A DNA stretch of 55,876 nt from an uncultured Comamonadaceae bacterium (GTDB lineage Bacteria > Pseudomonadota > Gammaproteobacteria > Burkholderiales > Burkholderiaceae). The position numbers and the translations under genes were made by a program. Of this stretch, positions 30,868-39,365 are shown piece after piece. The stretch spans positions 1 to 55,876 of the forward strand of contig CAMLQP010000001.1 of the NCBI GenBank assembly GCA_946482115.1, written 5' to 3'. The first letter of the stretch is position 1; each line of letters begins with the position of its first letter. Under the pieces are notes generated by a model that saw only the letters and a program-made list of their open reading frames with translations, was not told where the DNA came from and searched no databases.

Positions 30868-31729
30868 GGTGTTGACCAGCCCCGACCTGGACGTCTGGCG
30901 CGCCCTCGCGCCCGACGAGCTCGAACGCGAGTACAACGCCCGCGCCAGCGTGCCCGATGTCGACGCGCTGCTGCGCGACTACCGCGCGGCCTCGCTGCCG
31001 ATGTACGAACGCCTGTCCAGCGAGCGCAACCTGGCCTACGGCCCGCACCCCGACGAGCGGCTTGACCTCTTTCCGGTGCCTGGCCGGCCCGATGCGCCGC
31101 TGTTCCTGTTCGTGCACGGCGGCTACTGGCGCGCGCTGGCCAAGGAGGACTCGGTCTTTATGGCCGAATGCTTCACCGCACGCGGCATCGCGGTCGCGGC
31201 GCTGGACTACACCCTGGCGCCGGTCGCCACGCTGGAGACCATCGTCGACCAGTGCCGCCGCGCGCTGGTGTGGCTGCACCGGCGCGGCGCGCGCCACATC
31301 GTGGTGGGAGGCAGCTCGGCCGGCGGCCACCTGGCGGCCATGCTGCTGGCGCCGCAGTGGCAAAGCGACGCGGGCCTGCCCGAAGGCGTGCTGCGCGGTG
31401 GCGTGCTGGCCAGCGGCCTGTTCGACCTGGCGCCGGTGCGGCGGGTGCGGCCCAACGAATGGCTGCAGCTCGACGAGGCCCGTGCCCGCGCGCTGAGCCC
31501 GGTGCACCAGCTGCCGCCGCCAGGCACGCCGTTGTGCGTGGCTGCGGCCGAGCATGACACGGCGGAGTTCCGCCGCCAGTCGCGCGACTACGAGCGCCTG
31601 TGCCGCGCCCAGGGCTGCGACAGCCACTACCTCGAGGTGGCCGGCCGCAACCACTTCGACGTCATCATGGACTGGATGTCGCCCGACAGCGCACTCAGCC
31701 GCGCGACCTGGGCCCTGTTTCCGCGCTGA
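30860..31729 (+). CDS. Alpha/beta hydrolase, kynurenine formamidase-like
   Basis: About 289 residues of an alpha/beta hydrolase resembling the arylformamidase (kynurenine formamidase) group. The oxyanion motif is FVHGGYWRAL near residue 81, the nucleophile elbow is GGSSAGGHLAA (Ser in the G-x-S-x-G box, near 147), an Asp and a C-terminal His (GRNHFDVI) complete the triad. Members hydrolyse N-formyl or other aryl amides. The start is ambiguous: GTG at 30860 overlaps livF, GTG at 30869 follows it closely. Being linked to nbaC and the importer, it may release formate from an N-formylated aromatic amine, an inference. Confidence 0.85.
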
Positions 31730-31732
31730 CGG

Positions 31733-32650
31733 TCAGCGGCCCCAGGCCTCGCTGGCGGCCTGCTGGAAGTGCGCCACGAAGGCCTCGCCCGCGCTCGTCA
31801 ATGGACGCTCCGGCGCGTTCAGCGCCACGATGGTGCGCTCCACCACCGGGTCCGCCAGCGGCACCGCCCGCACGCCGACGGCGCGCGTGCGCGTGAGCGC
31901 GTAGCCCGGCAGCACCGACACCGCCAGCCCGGCCTCCACCAGACCCACCGCCGTGGCCACGTTGGCCACCTCGAAGGCCGGCTCCACCGGCTCGCCCACC
32001 TCGGCCAGCCCCCGCTCGGACAGCTTGCGCAGGCCGGAGCCCGGCTGCATCAGTGCCAGCGCCTCGCCCGCCAGGTCGCGCCAGCGCACCTCGTGCTGCG
32101 CCGCCAGCGGGTGGCTTTCCAGGCAGGCCAGCACCAGGCGGTCCTGGAGCAGCATGGTGGCCTGCAGGTCCAGCGTGTCCACGTCGGCCGTGCACACGCC
32201 CAGGTCAGCGTCGCCCGCGCGCACGGCGCGGGCCACCTCGCTCACCGGCAGGTCGCTCAGCGTCAGCCGCACGGCCGGGAAGCGCTCCTTGAAGCCCGCC
32301 AGCAGGTGCGGCAGCAGCGTGGCGCAGAGCAGCGGCGAGGCCGCGATGCGCAGGCGCGAGCTGCGCCGCTGCGAGAACTCGCGCAGGTCCGCGATGGCGC
32401 CATCGAGGTGGCCGAAAACCTGCTCGATGGCCGGCAACAGCTCGCTGCCCGCGTCGGTCAACACCATGCGGCGCGTGGTGCGCTCGAACAGCCGCACGCC
32501 CAGCTCGCCTTCCAGCGTGCCGATCAGCATGGACAGGGCCGAGGCGGTCAGGTGCAGGCGCTGCGCGGCACGCGCGATGCTGCCTTCTTCTGCCACGGCC
32601 AGAAAGGCGCGCAGCTGGCGCAGGGTGACGGCGGAGGGGCGGACAGGCAT
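31733..32650 (-). CDS. LysR-family regulator of the SnoaL/amidohydrolase operon
   Basis: A 305-residue LysR protein. The DNA-binding domain is at about 8-66 (VTLRQLRAFLAVAEEGSIAR, LTASALSMLIGTLEGELGV), with the ERTTRRMVLTDAG wing. The effector domain begins near 93. The ATG at 32650 was chosen because the conserved opening starts seven residues later. It is divergent from the SnoaL-like gene; the 178-base gap has a perfect 14-base palindrome. It is closely related in layout to the LysR at 36,402, whose target is also divergent. It is convergent with the formamidase-like gene, three bases apart. Confidence 0.93.
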   Translation of the reverse strand: MPVRPSAVTLRQLRAFLAVAEEGSIARAAQRLHLTASALSMLIGTLEGELGVRLFERTTRRMVLTDAGSELLPAIEQVFGHLDGAIADLREFSQRRSSRLRIAASPLLCATLLPHLLAGFKERFPAVRLTLSDLPVSEVARAVRAGDADLGVCTADVDTLDLQATMLLQDRLVLACLESHPLAAQHEVRWRDLAGEALALMQPGSGLRKLSERGLAEVGEPVEPAFEVANVATAVGLVEAGLAVSVLPGYALTRTRAVGVRAVPLADPVVERTIVALNAPERPLTSAGEAFVAHFQQAASEAWGR

Positions 32651-32691
32651 GCAGGGATTGTCGCAGCCACGGACACTGCGAAGGGCTCTGC

Positions 32692-32705
32692 ATTTCATAT
32701 GAAAT
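32692..32705. promoter_or_regulatory. Perfect 14-base palindrome, candidate LysR operator
   Basis: The sequence atttcatatgaaat reads the same on both strands. It lies 42 bases upstream of the LysR start and 123 bases upstream of the SnoaL-like gene, in an AT-rich stretch within otherwise GC-rich DNA. Position and symmetry suggest the regulator's binding site. Confidence 0.6.
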
Positions 32706-32746
32706 CCTCATGAATCCATTAAATTAAATCGTTTGAAAAATGAATG

Positions 32747-32768
32747 GAGCGGCGGTGAAATACCGCTC
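32747..32768 (+). promoter_or_regulatory. Leader hairpin before the SnoaL-like gene
   Basis: Inverted repeat gagcgg / ccgctc with a ten-base loop lies in the probable leader between the LysR operator and the SnoaL-like gene (start 32829). It could stabilise or control the mRNA. It has no T-run, so it is not a standard terminator. Confidence 0.3.
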
Positions 32769-32828
32769 AAGCCAGCCTTCACCGTTGGCCCAAGTCACCA
32801 CCAGAACCGTTTCCAGGAGACCCCGTCC

Positions 32829-33455
32829 ATGAGCAAGCAAGTTCCTTCCAGGCGCCGGATGATGTTCGCCGCGCTGGCCGCCGCGCTGGCCTTCAATCTC
32901 GCCGTGCCGGCCCAGGCGCAGGCCCAGCAGGCCACCACCGCCGAGATCGAGAAGCTGCTGGTCAAGCAGACCATCACCGAACTGATCAACAAGTACCCGC
33001 GCGGGCTGGACCGCGGCGACCGCGAGCTGCTGTTGTCGCTGGCCCACCCCGGCGCGAAAATGCGCTTCGGCACCCGCGACTTTCCCAGCTGGGAGGCCTA
33101 CGTGGACTGGCTGATCAAGGCCCATGACGACATGACGGGCAACAACCACCGCATCACCAACATCCTGATCGAGGTCAACGGCGACCGCGCGGTCAGCGAA
33201 TCCACCGGCACGGCGACGCTGCTGGTGCCCAAGGAGGGCAACCCCAACCTCTACGAGGAGCGCTGGATGCACTCGCGCTACCTCGACAGCTGGTCGCGCC
33301 GCAACGGCAAATGGGCGCTGGATGGCCGCCACACGGTGTCCGACTACCGTCGCGTGCTCGACGTGCCGGCCGAGCTGGTGAAGTCGCGTTACCAGGTCAT
33401 CGGCCACATCGGCCGCAACGACGTGTCCTACCGGCATTTCGAGAGCATCAAGTGA
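32829..33455 (+). CDS. Exported SnoaL-like (NTF2-fold) protein
   Basis: A 208-residue protein with an N-terminal signal peptide (RRRMMFAALAAALAFNLAVP, cleavage near AQA at about 32) and a SnoaL_4-type domain at about 40-175. The domain holds an Asp in GLDRGDRELL and a His in NNHRITNILIEVNGD, positions that can form the catalytic dyad in SnoaL dehydratases and dehydrochlorinases. Most relatives are cytoplasmic, so export is notable. The ATG at 32829 follows caggaga. Its stop overlaps the next gene's GTG (GTGA). The function is unknown; a dehydratase, isomerase or ligand-binding role is possible. Confidence 0.85.
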   Translation: MSKQVPSRRRMMFAALAAALAFNLAVPAQAQAQQATTAEIEKLLVKQTITELINKYPRGLDRGDRELLLSLAHPGAKMRFGTRDFPSWEAYVDWLIKAHDDMTGNNHRITNILIEVNGDRAVSESTGTATLLVPKEGNPNLYEERWMHSRYLDSWSRRNGKWALDGRHTVSDYRRVLDVPAELVKSRYQVIGHIGRNDVSYRHFESIK

Positions 33456-34450
33456 AGGCATCCGTGACACATCCCACGCGCCGTGGCGTGCTGGCCGCGC
33501 TGGGCCTTGGTCTGGCTGCCGGCCCGCTGCGGGCACAGGGCGCCGCCTGGCCGGCCCGCACGGTCAGGATCGTGGTGCCCTACGCGCCCGGCGGCGGTGT
33601 GGACCTGCTGGCGCGCATGCTGGCCGACCGGCTGCAGCGCCAGTGGGGCCAGCCGGTGGTGGTGGAGAACCGCACCGGGGCCTCGACGCTGATCGGCGCC
33701 ACGGCGGTTGCCAAGGCGGCGCCGGACGGCCTCACCCTGCTGCTGACCAGCGAGGCCACCATCACCAGCAACCCCTTCCTGTTCGAGAAGCTGCCCTACG
33801 ACCCGGTGCGCGAGCTCGCGCCCATCAGCCAGATCGTGAGCCTGCCGCAGATGGTGGTGGCCCACCCCTCGCTGGCTGCCGGCAGCATGGCCGAACTGGT
33901 GGCGCTGGCCAAGGCGCGGCCCACCGCGCTGAGCTACGCCTCCTACGGCTCGGGCAGCCTGCCGCACCTGCTGTTCGAGGCGCTCAAGGCCAAGACCGGC
34001 GCGAACATCGTGCAGGTGCCCTACAAGGGCATCTCGCCCGCGGTGGCCGCGGTGCATGGCGGCGAGGTCCAGCTCACGCTGGCCGGCGTGTCGGGCGCGC
34101 TGGCGCTCTTGCGCGCCGGCAAGCTCAAGGCACTGGCCGTGGGCCGCGCCACGCGGCTGGCCGAGCTGCCCGACGTGCCCACGCTGCGCGAGGCCGGGCT
34201 GGCGGACGTCGATCCGCGCGAGTCGTGGTTCGGGCTGTTCGCCACCGGCGGCACGCCGGCCTCCGTGGTGCAGAAGATCCACCACGACGTGGCCGCCATC
34301 GGCGCCGACACCGCTTTCCGCGAGGGCGTGCTGCTGTCGCGCGGCTTCGAGCCGGTGTTCTCCGCGCCCGATGCCTTCGCGCGGTTCATCGAAGCCGACA
34401 TGCGCCAGAAGGCGCAGCTGATCCGCATCTCCGGCGCCAAGGCCGAGTAA
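33452..34450 (+). CDS. Bug/TctC tripartite tricarboxylate binding protein
   Basis: A 332-residue periplasmic binding protein. The signal sequence has a twin-arginine start (TRRGVLAALGLGLAAGPLRAQ) so it may use Tat. The mature part carries the Bug signature VRIVVPYAPGGGVDLLARML, then VVVENRTGASTLIGATAVAK and VPYKGISPAVAAVHGGEVQL. The GTG at 33452 was chosen because it overlaps the previous stop as GTGA and begins the signal peptide. No membrane partner is nearby. It probably binds the carboxylated compound handled by the neighbouring enzymes. Confidence 0.92.
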   Translation: MKASVTHPTRRGVLAALGLGLAAGPLRAQGAAWPARTVRIVVPYAPGGGVDLLARMLADRLQRQWGQPVVVENRTGASTLIGATAVAKAAPDGLTLLLTSEATITSNPFLFEKLPYDPVRELAPISQIVSLPQMVVAHPSLAAGSMAELVALAKARPTALSYASYGSGSLPHLLFEALKAKTGANIVQVPYKGISPAVAAVHGGEVQLTLAGVSGALALLRAGKLKALAVGRATRLAELPDVPTLREAGLADVDPRESWFGLFATGGTPASVVQKIHHDVAAIGADTAFREGVLLSRGFEPVFSAPDAFARFIEADMRQKAQLIRISGAKAE

Positions 34451-34508
34451 CCCCTCTTCCACCGTTTTCCCGAACCGATGCGCCCGTGCGTGGCGCAGGA
34501 GACTGCTC

Positions 34509-35840
34509 GTGCCTTCGATCACCCCGTGCGCCCGTTCCGGCTCCGACCAGGAGCTTGTCATCCGTGGCGGACATGTACTGACCATGGACCCCGCGCTGGG
34601 CGAGCTGCCTTGCGGCGACGTGCACGTGCGTGACGGCGGCATCGTGGCGGTCGGCCCGGACCTGCGGGCGCCAGGCGCAGCCGAGATGGATGCACGCGGC
34701 ATGATCGTGCTGCCGGGTTTCGTGGACACACACTGGCACCTGTGGAACAGCGCCCTGCGCGCCCTGGTGCGCGGCGACGACGCCCGGCACGGCTACTTCC
34801 CCGTGACGCTGGGCACCGGCCCGCTGTTCACGCCCGCCGACAGCTACCGTTCGGTGCGCCTGGGGCTGGCCGAGGGTCTGCTCACCGGCATCACCACGGT
34901 GCAGAACTGGGCGCACAACACCCGCTCGATCGACCACGCCGACGCCGAGCTGCGGGCCATGGCCGAGATGGGCGTGCGTGGCCGCTTCGCCCACGGCTGG
35001 GGCCAGGAACAGCCCCTGGACCAAGTCATGGACATGGGCGGCATCGAACGCCTCGCGCGCAACGGGCTGCCGTCCGACCGCCTCACGCTGGGCGTGGCGG
35101 TGCGCACGCCGGTGGCCAACCCGCGCGGTGCCGTGCCCATCGCCGTGGTACGCGAGGAGTGCGCCCACGTCCGCTCGCTCGGCCTGCCGTTGACCATGCA
35201 CGCCCGCCCCGGCATCGTCTCGGTGCTGGCCGAGCACGGCCTGCTAGGTGCCGACCTGCAGCTGGTCCATCCGCAGGGCATGTCGCCCGAGGAGTGCACG
35301 CTGCTGGCGGCGGCCGACACATCGGTCACCTGCTCGCCCACCATCGAGATGCTGTACGCGCAGGCGACGCGGGGCGTGATCCAGTTCCACGAACTGGAGG
35401 AGGCCGGCGTGCGCCAGAGCCTGTCGGTCGACAGCTCGGGCGCGTCGGCCAGCGCCGATTTCTTCGCCTGCATGCGCGGGCTGCTGTGGTCGCACAAGCA
35501 GCGCTTTGGCAACCGCCAGCCCCTGAGCGCGCGCCGCATCCTGCGGCTGGCCACGCTGGACGGCGCGCGAGACCTGGGCCTGGCGGACCAGATCGGCTCG
35601 CTGACCCCGGGCAAGCGGGCCGACATCCAGCTCGTGCGCGCCACGGATCTCAACATCGCGCCCGCGTTCGACCCGGCCCATGCGCTCGTGTACTCGGGTC
35701 AGCCGGCCAACGTCGACACCGTGCTGATCGACGGCCAGGTGCTGCTGCGCCGTGGCCAGCCTACACGCTGGGACGCCGACGAGATCGTGGCCGAGGCCAC
35801 CGCCGCCATGCGCGCGCTGGCGGACCGCCATGAGGCCTGA
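34509..35840 (+). CDS. Amidohydrolase, TRZ/ATZ (cytosine deaminase-like) group
   Basis: A 443-residue metal-dependent hydrolase with no signal peptide. The beta-sandwich flanks a TIM barrel. Metal ligands are H-x-H in GFVDTHWHLWNSALR near residue 77, His in LTMHARPG near 235, His in LQLVHPQGM near 257, and Asp in SLSVDSSGASAS near 309. The C-terminal sandwich has GSLTPGKRADIQLV. The group deaminates or dechlorinates N-heterocycles; some open rings. The GTG at 34509 follows caggag. It lies between the Bug gene and the RidA gene, suggesting hydrolysis of an amine or imine. The substrate is unknown. Confidence 0.88.
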   Translation: MPSITPCARSGSDQELVIRGGHVLTMDPALGELPCGDVHVRDGGIVAVGPDLRAPGAAEMDARGMIVLPGFVDTHWHLWNSALRALVRGDDARHGYFPVTLGTGPLFTPADSYRSVRLGLAEGLLTGITTVQNWAHNTRSIDHADAELRAMAEMGVRGRFAHGWGQEQPLDQVMDMGGIERLARNGLPSDRLTLGVAVRTPVANPRGAVPIAVVREECAHVRSLGLPLTMHARPGIVSVLAEHGLLGADLQLVHPQGMSPEECTLLAAADTSVTCSPTIEMLYAQATRGVIQFHELEEAGVRQSLSVDSSGASASADFFACMRGLLWSHKQRFGNRQPLSARRILRLATLDGARDLGLADQIGSLTPGKRADIQLVRATDLNIAPAFDPAHALVYSGQPANVDTVLIDGQVLLRRGQPTRWDADEIVAEATAAMRALADRHEA

Positions 35841-35898
35841 ACCGATCCACCAACCCTGGCCGGCACGAACCCCGGCCGTCTTTCCCGAGGAGCTACCG

Positions 35899-36396
35899 AT
35901 GAAGAACCGCTACACCCGCTGGCTGGCCGCGCTGGCTTTCACCGCCGTGCTGATGCCCCAGGCCGGCGCCGCCGAGCACATGGAGCAGGGCGAACGCATC
36001 AAGGGCCGCTCGTATTCGCCGGCCGTCGTCACCCAGGGCGGGCGCATCGTCTGGCTGGCCGGCGAGACCACCACCACCGACCTCAACGGCAAGGACATCA
36101 AGGGCGACTTCGAGGCCCAGACCCGCACCATCTTCGCCCTGCTGGAGCAGACCCTCAAGCGCGCGGGCGGCAGCCTCAAGGACATCGTGAGCATGACTGC
36201 CTACCTGACCGATGCGCGCAACGGTGGCACCTTCGCCAAGGTGCGCACCGAGATGTTCCCCGATCGCAACTTCCCGGCCAGCGCGCAGATCACGGTGGCC
36301 AACCTTGCCGTGCCCGGCATGCTGGTCGAGATCCAGGCCGTGGCCGTGATCGGCGACCAGTGCGACAAGGCCAAGAACCCCTGCATCCCGCGATGA
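35899..36396 (+). CDS. Exported RidA-family (YjgF/YER057c) protein
   Basis: A 165-residue protein. A signal peptide (YTRWLAALAFTAVLMPQAGA, cleavage after GAA near residue 25) precedes a complete RidA domain of about 130 residues: YSPAVVTQGGRIVWLAGE, the helix QTRTIFALLEQTLKRAGGSL, the strand DIVSMTAYLTD, and the C-terminal NFPASAQITVANLAVPGMLV, EIQAVAVI. The conserved Arg usually in the PARxxV loop appears to be replaced (PASAQITV), so deaminase activity is doubtful. RidA proteins are normally cytoplasmic and hydrolyse reactive enamines or imines. The ATG at 35899 follows cgagga. Last gene of its operon, convergent with a LysR. Confidence 0.88.
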   Translation: MKNRYTRWLAALAFTAVLMPQAGAAEHMEQGERIKGRSYSPAVVTQGGRIVWLAGETTTTDLNGKDIKGDFEAQTRTIFALLEQTLKRAGGSLKDIVSMTAYLTDARNGGTFAKVRTEMFPDRNFPASAQITVANLAVPGMLVEIQAVAVIGDQCDKAKNPCIPR

Positions 36397-36401
36397 ACGG
36401 C

Positions 36402-37304
36402 TCAGGCCTGCAGCTGCTTGCAGCACGCCTCCAGGCAGGCTCGGAAGGCGCCGGCGCCGGGCGACAGCGAGCGGCCCGCGCGCCAGACCAGCTCCACGTG
36501 CCGGTGGACGATGGGGTCGTGCAGCTCGCGAAAGCGCGCGTGCGTGGAGCGCGCCAGCGCGCCCACGTAGGCCGGCACCACGGTGATGCCCAGCCCGGCC
36601 TCGACCAGCCCGATGGCGGTGCCCAGGTGCCCGACCTCGAAGCGCGGCGCGGCGGGCAGGCCCTCGCGGTGCAGCAGCGGATCGACCAGCGTGCGAAAGC
36701 CGCCGGCGGGCGCGAGGCCGATCAGCGGCTGGCCCTCCACGTCGGCCCAGGTCAGCCGGCGCCGCCGCTGCGCCAGCGGCCAGCCGGCCGGCACCATCAC
36801 GCCCAGGCTGTGGCGCAGCATGGGCGCGCGCTCCAGCGCGGCGTCCACCTGCGGGAACACGCCGAAGCCGATGTCGGCATCGCCGTTCTCCACCAGCCGC
36901 ACGATCTGCTCGGTCGGCAGGTCGGCCAGGCGCACCTCGATGGCCGGGTGCGTGGCCTGGAAACGCGCCACGGCCTGGGGCAGGAAATGCGCCGCCAGGA
37001 AGGGCGTGGTCGCCACCGTGACCCGGCCCCGGCGCTTCTGCACCAGGTCCTGCGTGTTAGCCACTGCGTGCTCCACGTCGGCCAGGATGCGCTCCGCGCT
37101 GTCGAACAGCTCGCGGCCGGCGTCGGTCAGCGCGATCTGGCGCGTGGTGCGGTCCACCAGCGGCAGGCCCAGCTGCGACTCCAGCTCGCGTATCAGCAGG
37201 CTGGTGGCCGATTGCGTCAGGTGCAGCTTGCGCGCGGCCGCCGTGAAGCCCCCGCACCGCACCACCTCGACGAAGGCACGCAGCTGCCGCAACGTCACAT
37301 TCAT
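36402..37304 (-). CDS. LysR-family regulator of the hydroxyquinol-type operon
   Basis: A 300-residue LysR protein. The DNA-binding domain is at about 1-60 (MNVTLRQLRAFVEVVRCGGF, LTQSATSLLIRELESQLGLP), with the effector domain from about 88 (RGRVTVATTPFLAAHFLPQA). It resembles the LysR at 31,733 in architecture, and both flank the same composite cluster. It is divergent from the Tat-exported amidohydrolase, which starts the 37,375-42,419 operon, so it should control that set. The inducer is unknown, perhaps a cis,cis-muconate-type product. It is convergent with the RidA gene, five bases apart. Confidence 0.93.
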   Translation of the reverse strand: MNVTLRQLRAFVEVVRCGGFTAAARKLHLTQSATSLLIRELESQLGLPLVDRTTRQIALTDAGRELFDSAERILADVEHAVANTQDLVQKRRGRVTVATTPFLAAHFLPQAVARFQATHPAIEVRLADLPTEQIVRLVENGDADIGFGVFPQVDAALERAPMLRHSLGVMVPAGWPLAQRRRRLTWADVEGQPLIGLAPAGGFRTLVDPLLHREGLPAAPRFEVGHLGTAIGLVEAGLGITVVPAYVGALARSTHARFRELHDPIVHRHVELVWRAGRSLSPGAGAFRACLEACCKQLQA

Positions 37305-37325
37305 TGATCGACCTCATGACTGTTG

Positions 37326-37343
37326 TTGATTGATTCGATTCAA
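37326..37343. promoter_or_regulatory. Candidate LysR site before the amidohydrolase
   Basis: The 18-base sequence starting ttgat and ending ttcaa (an imperfect dyad, 4/5 matches) lies in the 70-base gap between the LysR gene (start 37304) and the amidohydrolase (start 37375). LysR proteins favour such T-N11-A type sites. Weak but well placed. Confidence 0.4.
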
Positions 37344-37374
37344 GCATACCAACCCACCCCGCCAGGAGACTTCC

Positions 37375-38457
37375 ATGAACCCATCCAATTCCCCCACCAC
37401 GCCGCCCGGCCACGCCTCGCGCCGGGGCTTCCTGGGCCTGTTCGGCTCGCTCGGCACCCTGGGCGCCCTCGGCGCGGCCAGCCTGGTGCCCGAAGGCCGG
37501 CCGCTGGCCCAGACGCTCTCGGCCAAGGGCACGCGCATCGACTTCCACCACCACTACTTCTCGCCGGAGTGGCTCAGGCTGGTCGAGCGCCAGCACAACA
37601 GGCAGCCGGTGCTGGGCTTCGACCAGTTCAAGACCTGGACGGTGGAGAAGGACCTGGAGGCCATGGACCGGGGCGGCGTGGAAAAGGCCTTCCTGTCGGT
37701 CACGCAGCCCGGCGTCTGGTTCGGCGACGTGGCCGAGTCGCGCCGCGCCGCGCGCGAGCTCAATGACTACGCCGCCCGCATGCGCGCCGACCACCCGGGC
37801 CGCTACGGCCAGTTCGCGGTGCTGCCCCTGCCCGACGTGGAAGGCAGCCTGCGCGAGATCGAATACGCCTTCGACGTGCTCAAGGCTGATGGCGTGGGCC
37901 TGCTATCCAGCTACGACGACAAGTGGCTGGGCGACAAATCCTTCGCGCCGGTGTGGGCCGAGCTCAACCGCCGCAAGGCCGTGGTCTACGTGCACGCCAC
38001 CGCGCCCAACTGCTGCGCCTGGAACTTCCAGCCCGGCATCCTGCCCACCTTCGTCGAGCTGGGCTCCGACCTGGCGCGCGCGATGGTCAGCCTGATCCAC
38101 GGCGGCACCGCCAAGGCCACGCCCGACGTGCGCTACATCTGGTCCCACGGCGGCGGCAGCATCTGGGCGCAGCGCTACCTGGTCGGCGAGACCGCCGAAT
38201 CGCTGGCCCGCCCGGCACCGCCGGATTCGCGCCTGCACCACTTCCGCCGCTTCTACTACGACACCGCCGCCGCCGCCGACGCGGTACACATGGGCATCCT
38301 CAAGCTGGTGGTGCCCAACTCGCAGATCGTGTTCGGTTCCGACTACCCGTGGGGCGACCCGGCCCGCATCGTCGAAGGCTTGGAGAAGTCCGGCCTCACC
38401 CAGGCCGAGCTGCAGGCCATCTACCGCGACAACGCCCGGGCGCTGACGCCGCGCTGA
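37375..38457 (+). CDS. Tat-exported amidohydrolase 2 (ACMSD-like)
   Basis: A 360-residue member of the amidohydrolase-related family that includes 2-amino-3-carboxymuconate semialdehyde decarboxylase and aromatic acid decarboxylases. The Tat motif SRRGFLGLF starts near residue 15, and the hydrophobic stretch ends before LAQTLSA, so it should be exported folded. The first metal motif is RIDFHHHYFSP (H-x-H) near residue 54; later ligands lie in VVYVHATAPNC and YIWSHGGGS, and the last acid in VFGSDYPWGD. The ATG at 37375 follows aggaga. Decarboxylases of this family are usually cytoplasmic, so the location is unexpected. The substrate is unknown. Confidence 0.88.
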   Translation: MNPSNSPTTPPGHASRRGFLGLFGSLGTLGALGAASLVPEGRPLAQTLSAKGTRIDFHHHYFSPEWLRLVERQHNRQPVLGFDQFKTWTVEKDLEAMDRGGVEKAFLSVTQPGVWFGDVAESRRAARELNDYAARMRADHPGRYGQFAVLPLPDVEGSLREIEYAFDVLKADGVGLLSSYDDKWLGDKSFAPVWAELNRRKAVVYVHATAPNCCAWNFQPGILPTFVELGSDLARAMVSLIHGGTAKATPDVRYIWSHGGGSIWAQRYLVGETAESLARPAPPDSRLHHFRRFYYDTAAAADAVHMGILKLVVPNSQIVFGSDYPWGDPARIVEGLEKSGLTQAELQAIYRDNARALTPR

Positions 38458-38468
38458 GGGACACTGCC

Positions 38469-39359
38469 GTGAACACCGATACCCCGGCCGCCCTGCCGGC
38501 CAACGACCCGGCGGCGCTGCTGGCCGCCGTGCTGCGCGCGAACGCCACCACCGCCGACCCGCGCCTGCGACAGGTGATGGACGCGCTGGTGCGCCACCTG
38601 CACGCCTTCGCGCTCGAGGTGGACCTGATGCCGGCCGAGCTCGACCTCGGGCTCGACTTCCTGGTGCGCATCGGCCAGGCCAGCGGGCCACACAAGAACG
38701 AGGGCATCCTGCTCGCCGACATCCTGGGCCTGGCCACGCTGGTGCAGCTGCGCGGCGCGCGCGAGGCGCTGGCGTTGGGCGGTACCGAGCCCGCGCTGGT
38801 GGGGCCGTTCTGGCGTGCGAAGCAGCCGCTGCGCGCCAGCGGCGACAGCATCGCCACCCCCGGCACGCCGGGAGCGCCGCTGCACGTGCGCGGCCGCGTG
38901 TGCTCGCTGGACGGCACGCCACTGGCCGGCGCGCGGGTGGAAACCTGGCAGGCCTCACCCAAGGGTCTGTACGAAAACCAGGACCCGGAGCAGCAGGACA
39001 TGAACCTGCGCGGTGTCTTTCTGACCGATGCGCAGGGCCGTTTCGATTTTCACAGCGTGCGCCCGGCCGGCTACCCGGTGCCGGTGGATGGCCCGTGTGG
39101 CGAGCTGCTCGCTGCGCAGCGGCGCGGCGTCATGCGGCCGGCCCACCTGCACTTCATCGTGGTCGCTCCCGGCCACAAGGTGCTGGCCACGCAGTTCTTC
39201 GACATCGAGGACCGGCATGCCCACGAGGACGTGGTGTTCGGCGCCGTGGGCTCGCTGCTGCGCCGCTTCGAGCCCGACGGCCGGGGCGGCTTCGGCCTGG
39301 ACCTTGACCTGCGCCTGGAACCCGGCGAACCGCACTTGCCCCATTGCCCCTTGCCCTGA
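38469..39359 (+). CDS. Intradiol ring-cleavage dioxygenase (hydroxyquinol-type)
   Basis: A 296-residue Fe(III) intradiol dioxygenase. The N-terminal helical linker domain covers about 1-110, with GQASGPHKNEGILLADILGL near 72. The iron ligands are Y168, Y202, H226 and H228 (GLYEN, GYPVP, PAHLHF), the same set as hydroxyquinol 1,2-dioxygenase (spacing 33-34, 24, 2). It should open a catechol or 1,2,4-trihydroxybenzene ring between the hydroxyls to a muconate or maleylacetate. The GTG at 38469 follows gaggga. It is 11 bases after the amidohydrolase stop, in the same operon as an SDR, BKACE and enoyl-reductase-like MDR. Hydroxyquinol as substrate is inferred. Confidence 0.9.
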   Translation: MNTDTPAALPANDPAALLAAVLRANATTADPRLRQVMDALVRHLHAFALEVDLMPAELDLGLDFLVRIGQASGPHKNEGILLADILGLATLVQLRGAREALALGGTEPALVGPFWRAKQPLRASGDSIATPGTPGAPLHVRGRVCSLDGTPLAGARVETWQASPKGLYENQDPEQQDMNLRGVFLTDAQGRFDFHSVRPAGYPVPVDGPCGELLAAQRRGVMRPAHLHFIVVAPGHKVLATQFFDIEDRHAHEDVVFGAVGSLLRRFEPDGRGGFGLDLDLRLEPGEPHLPHCPLP

Positions 39360-39365
39360 ACGACG

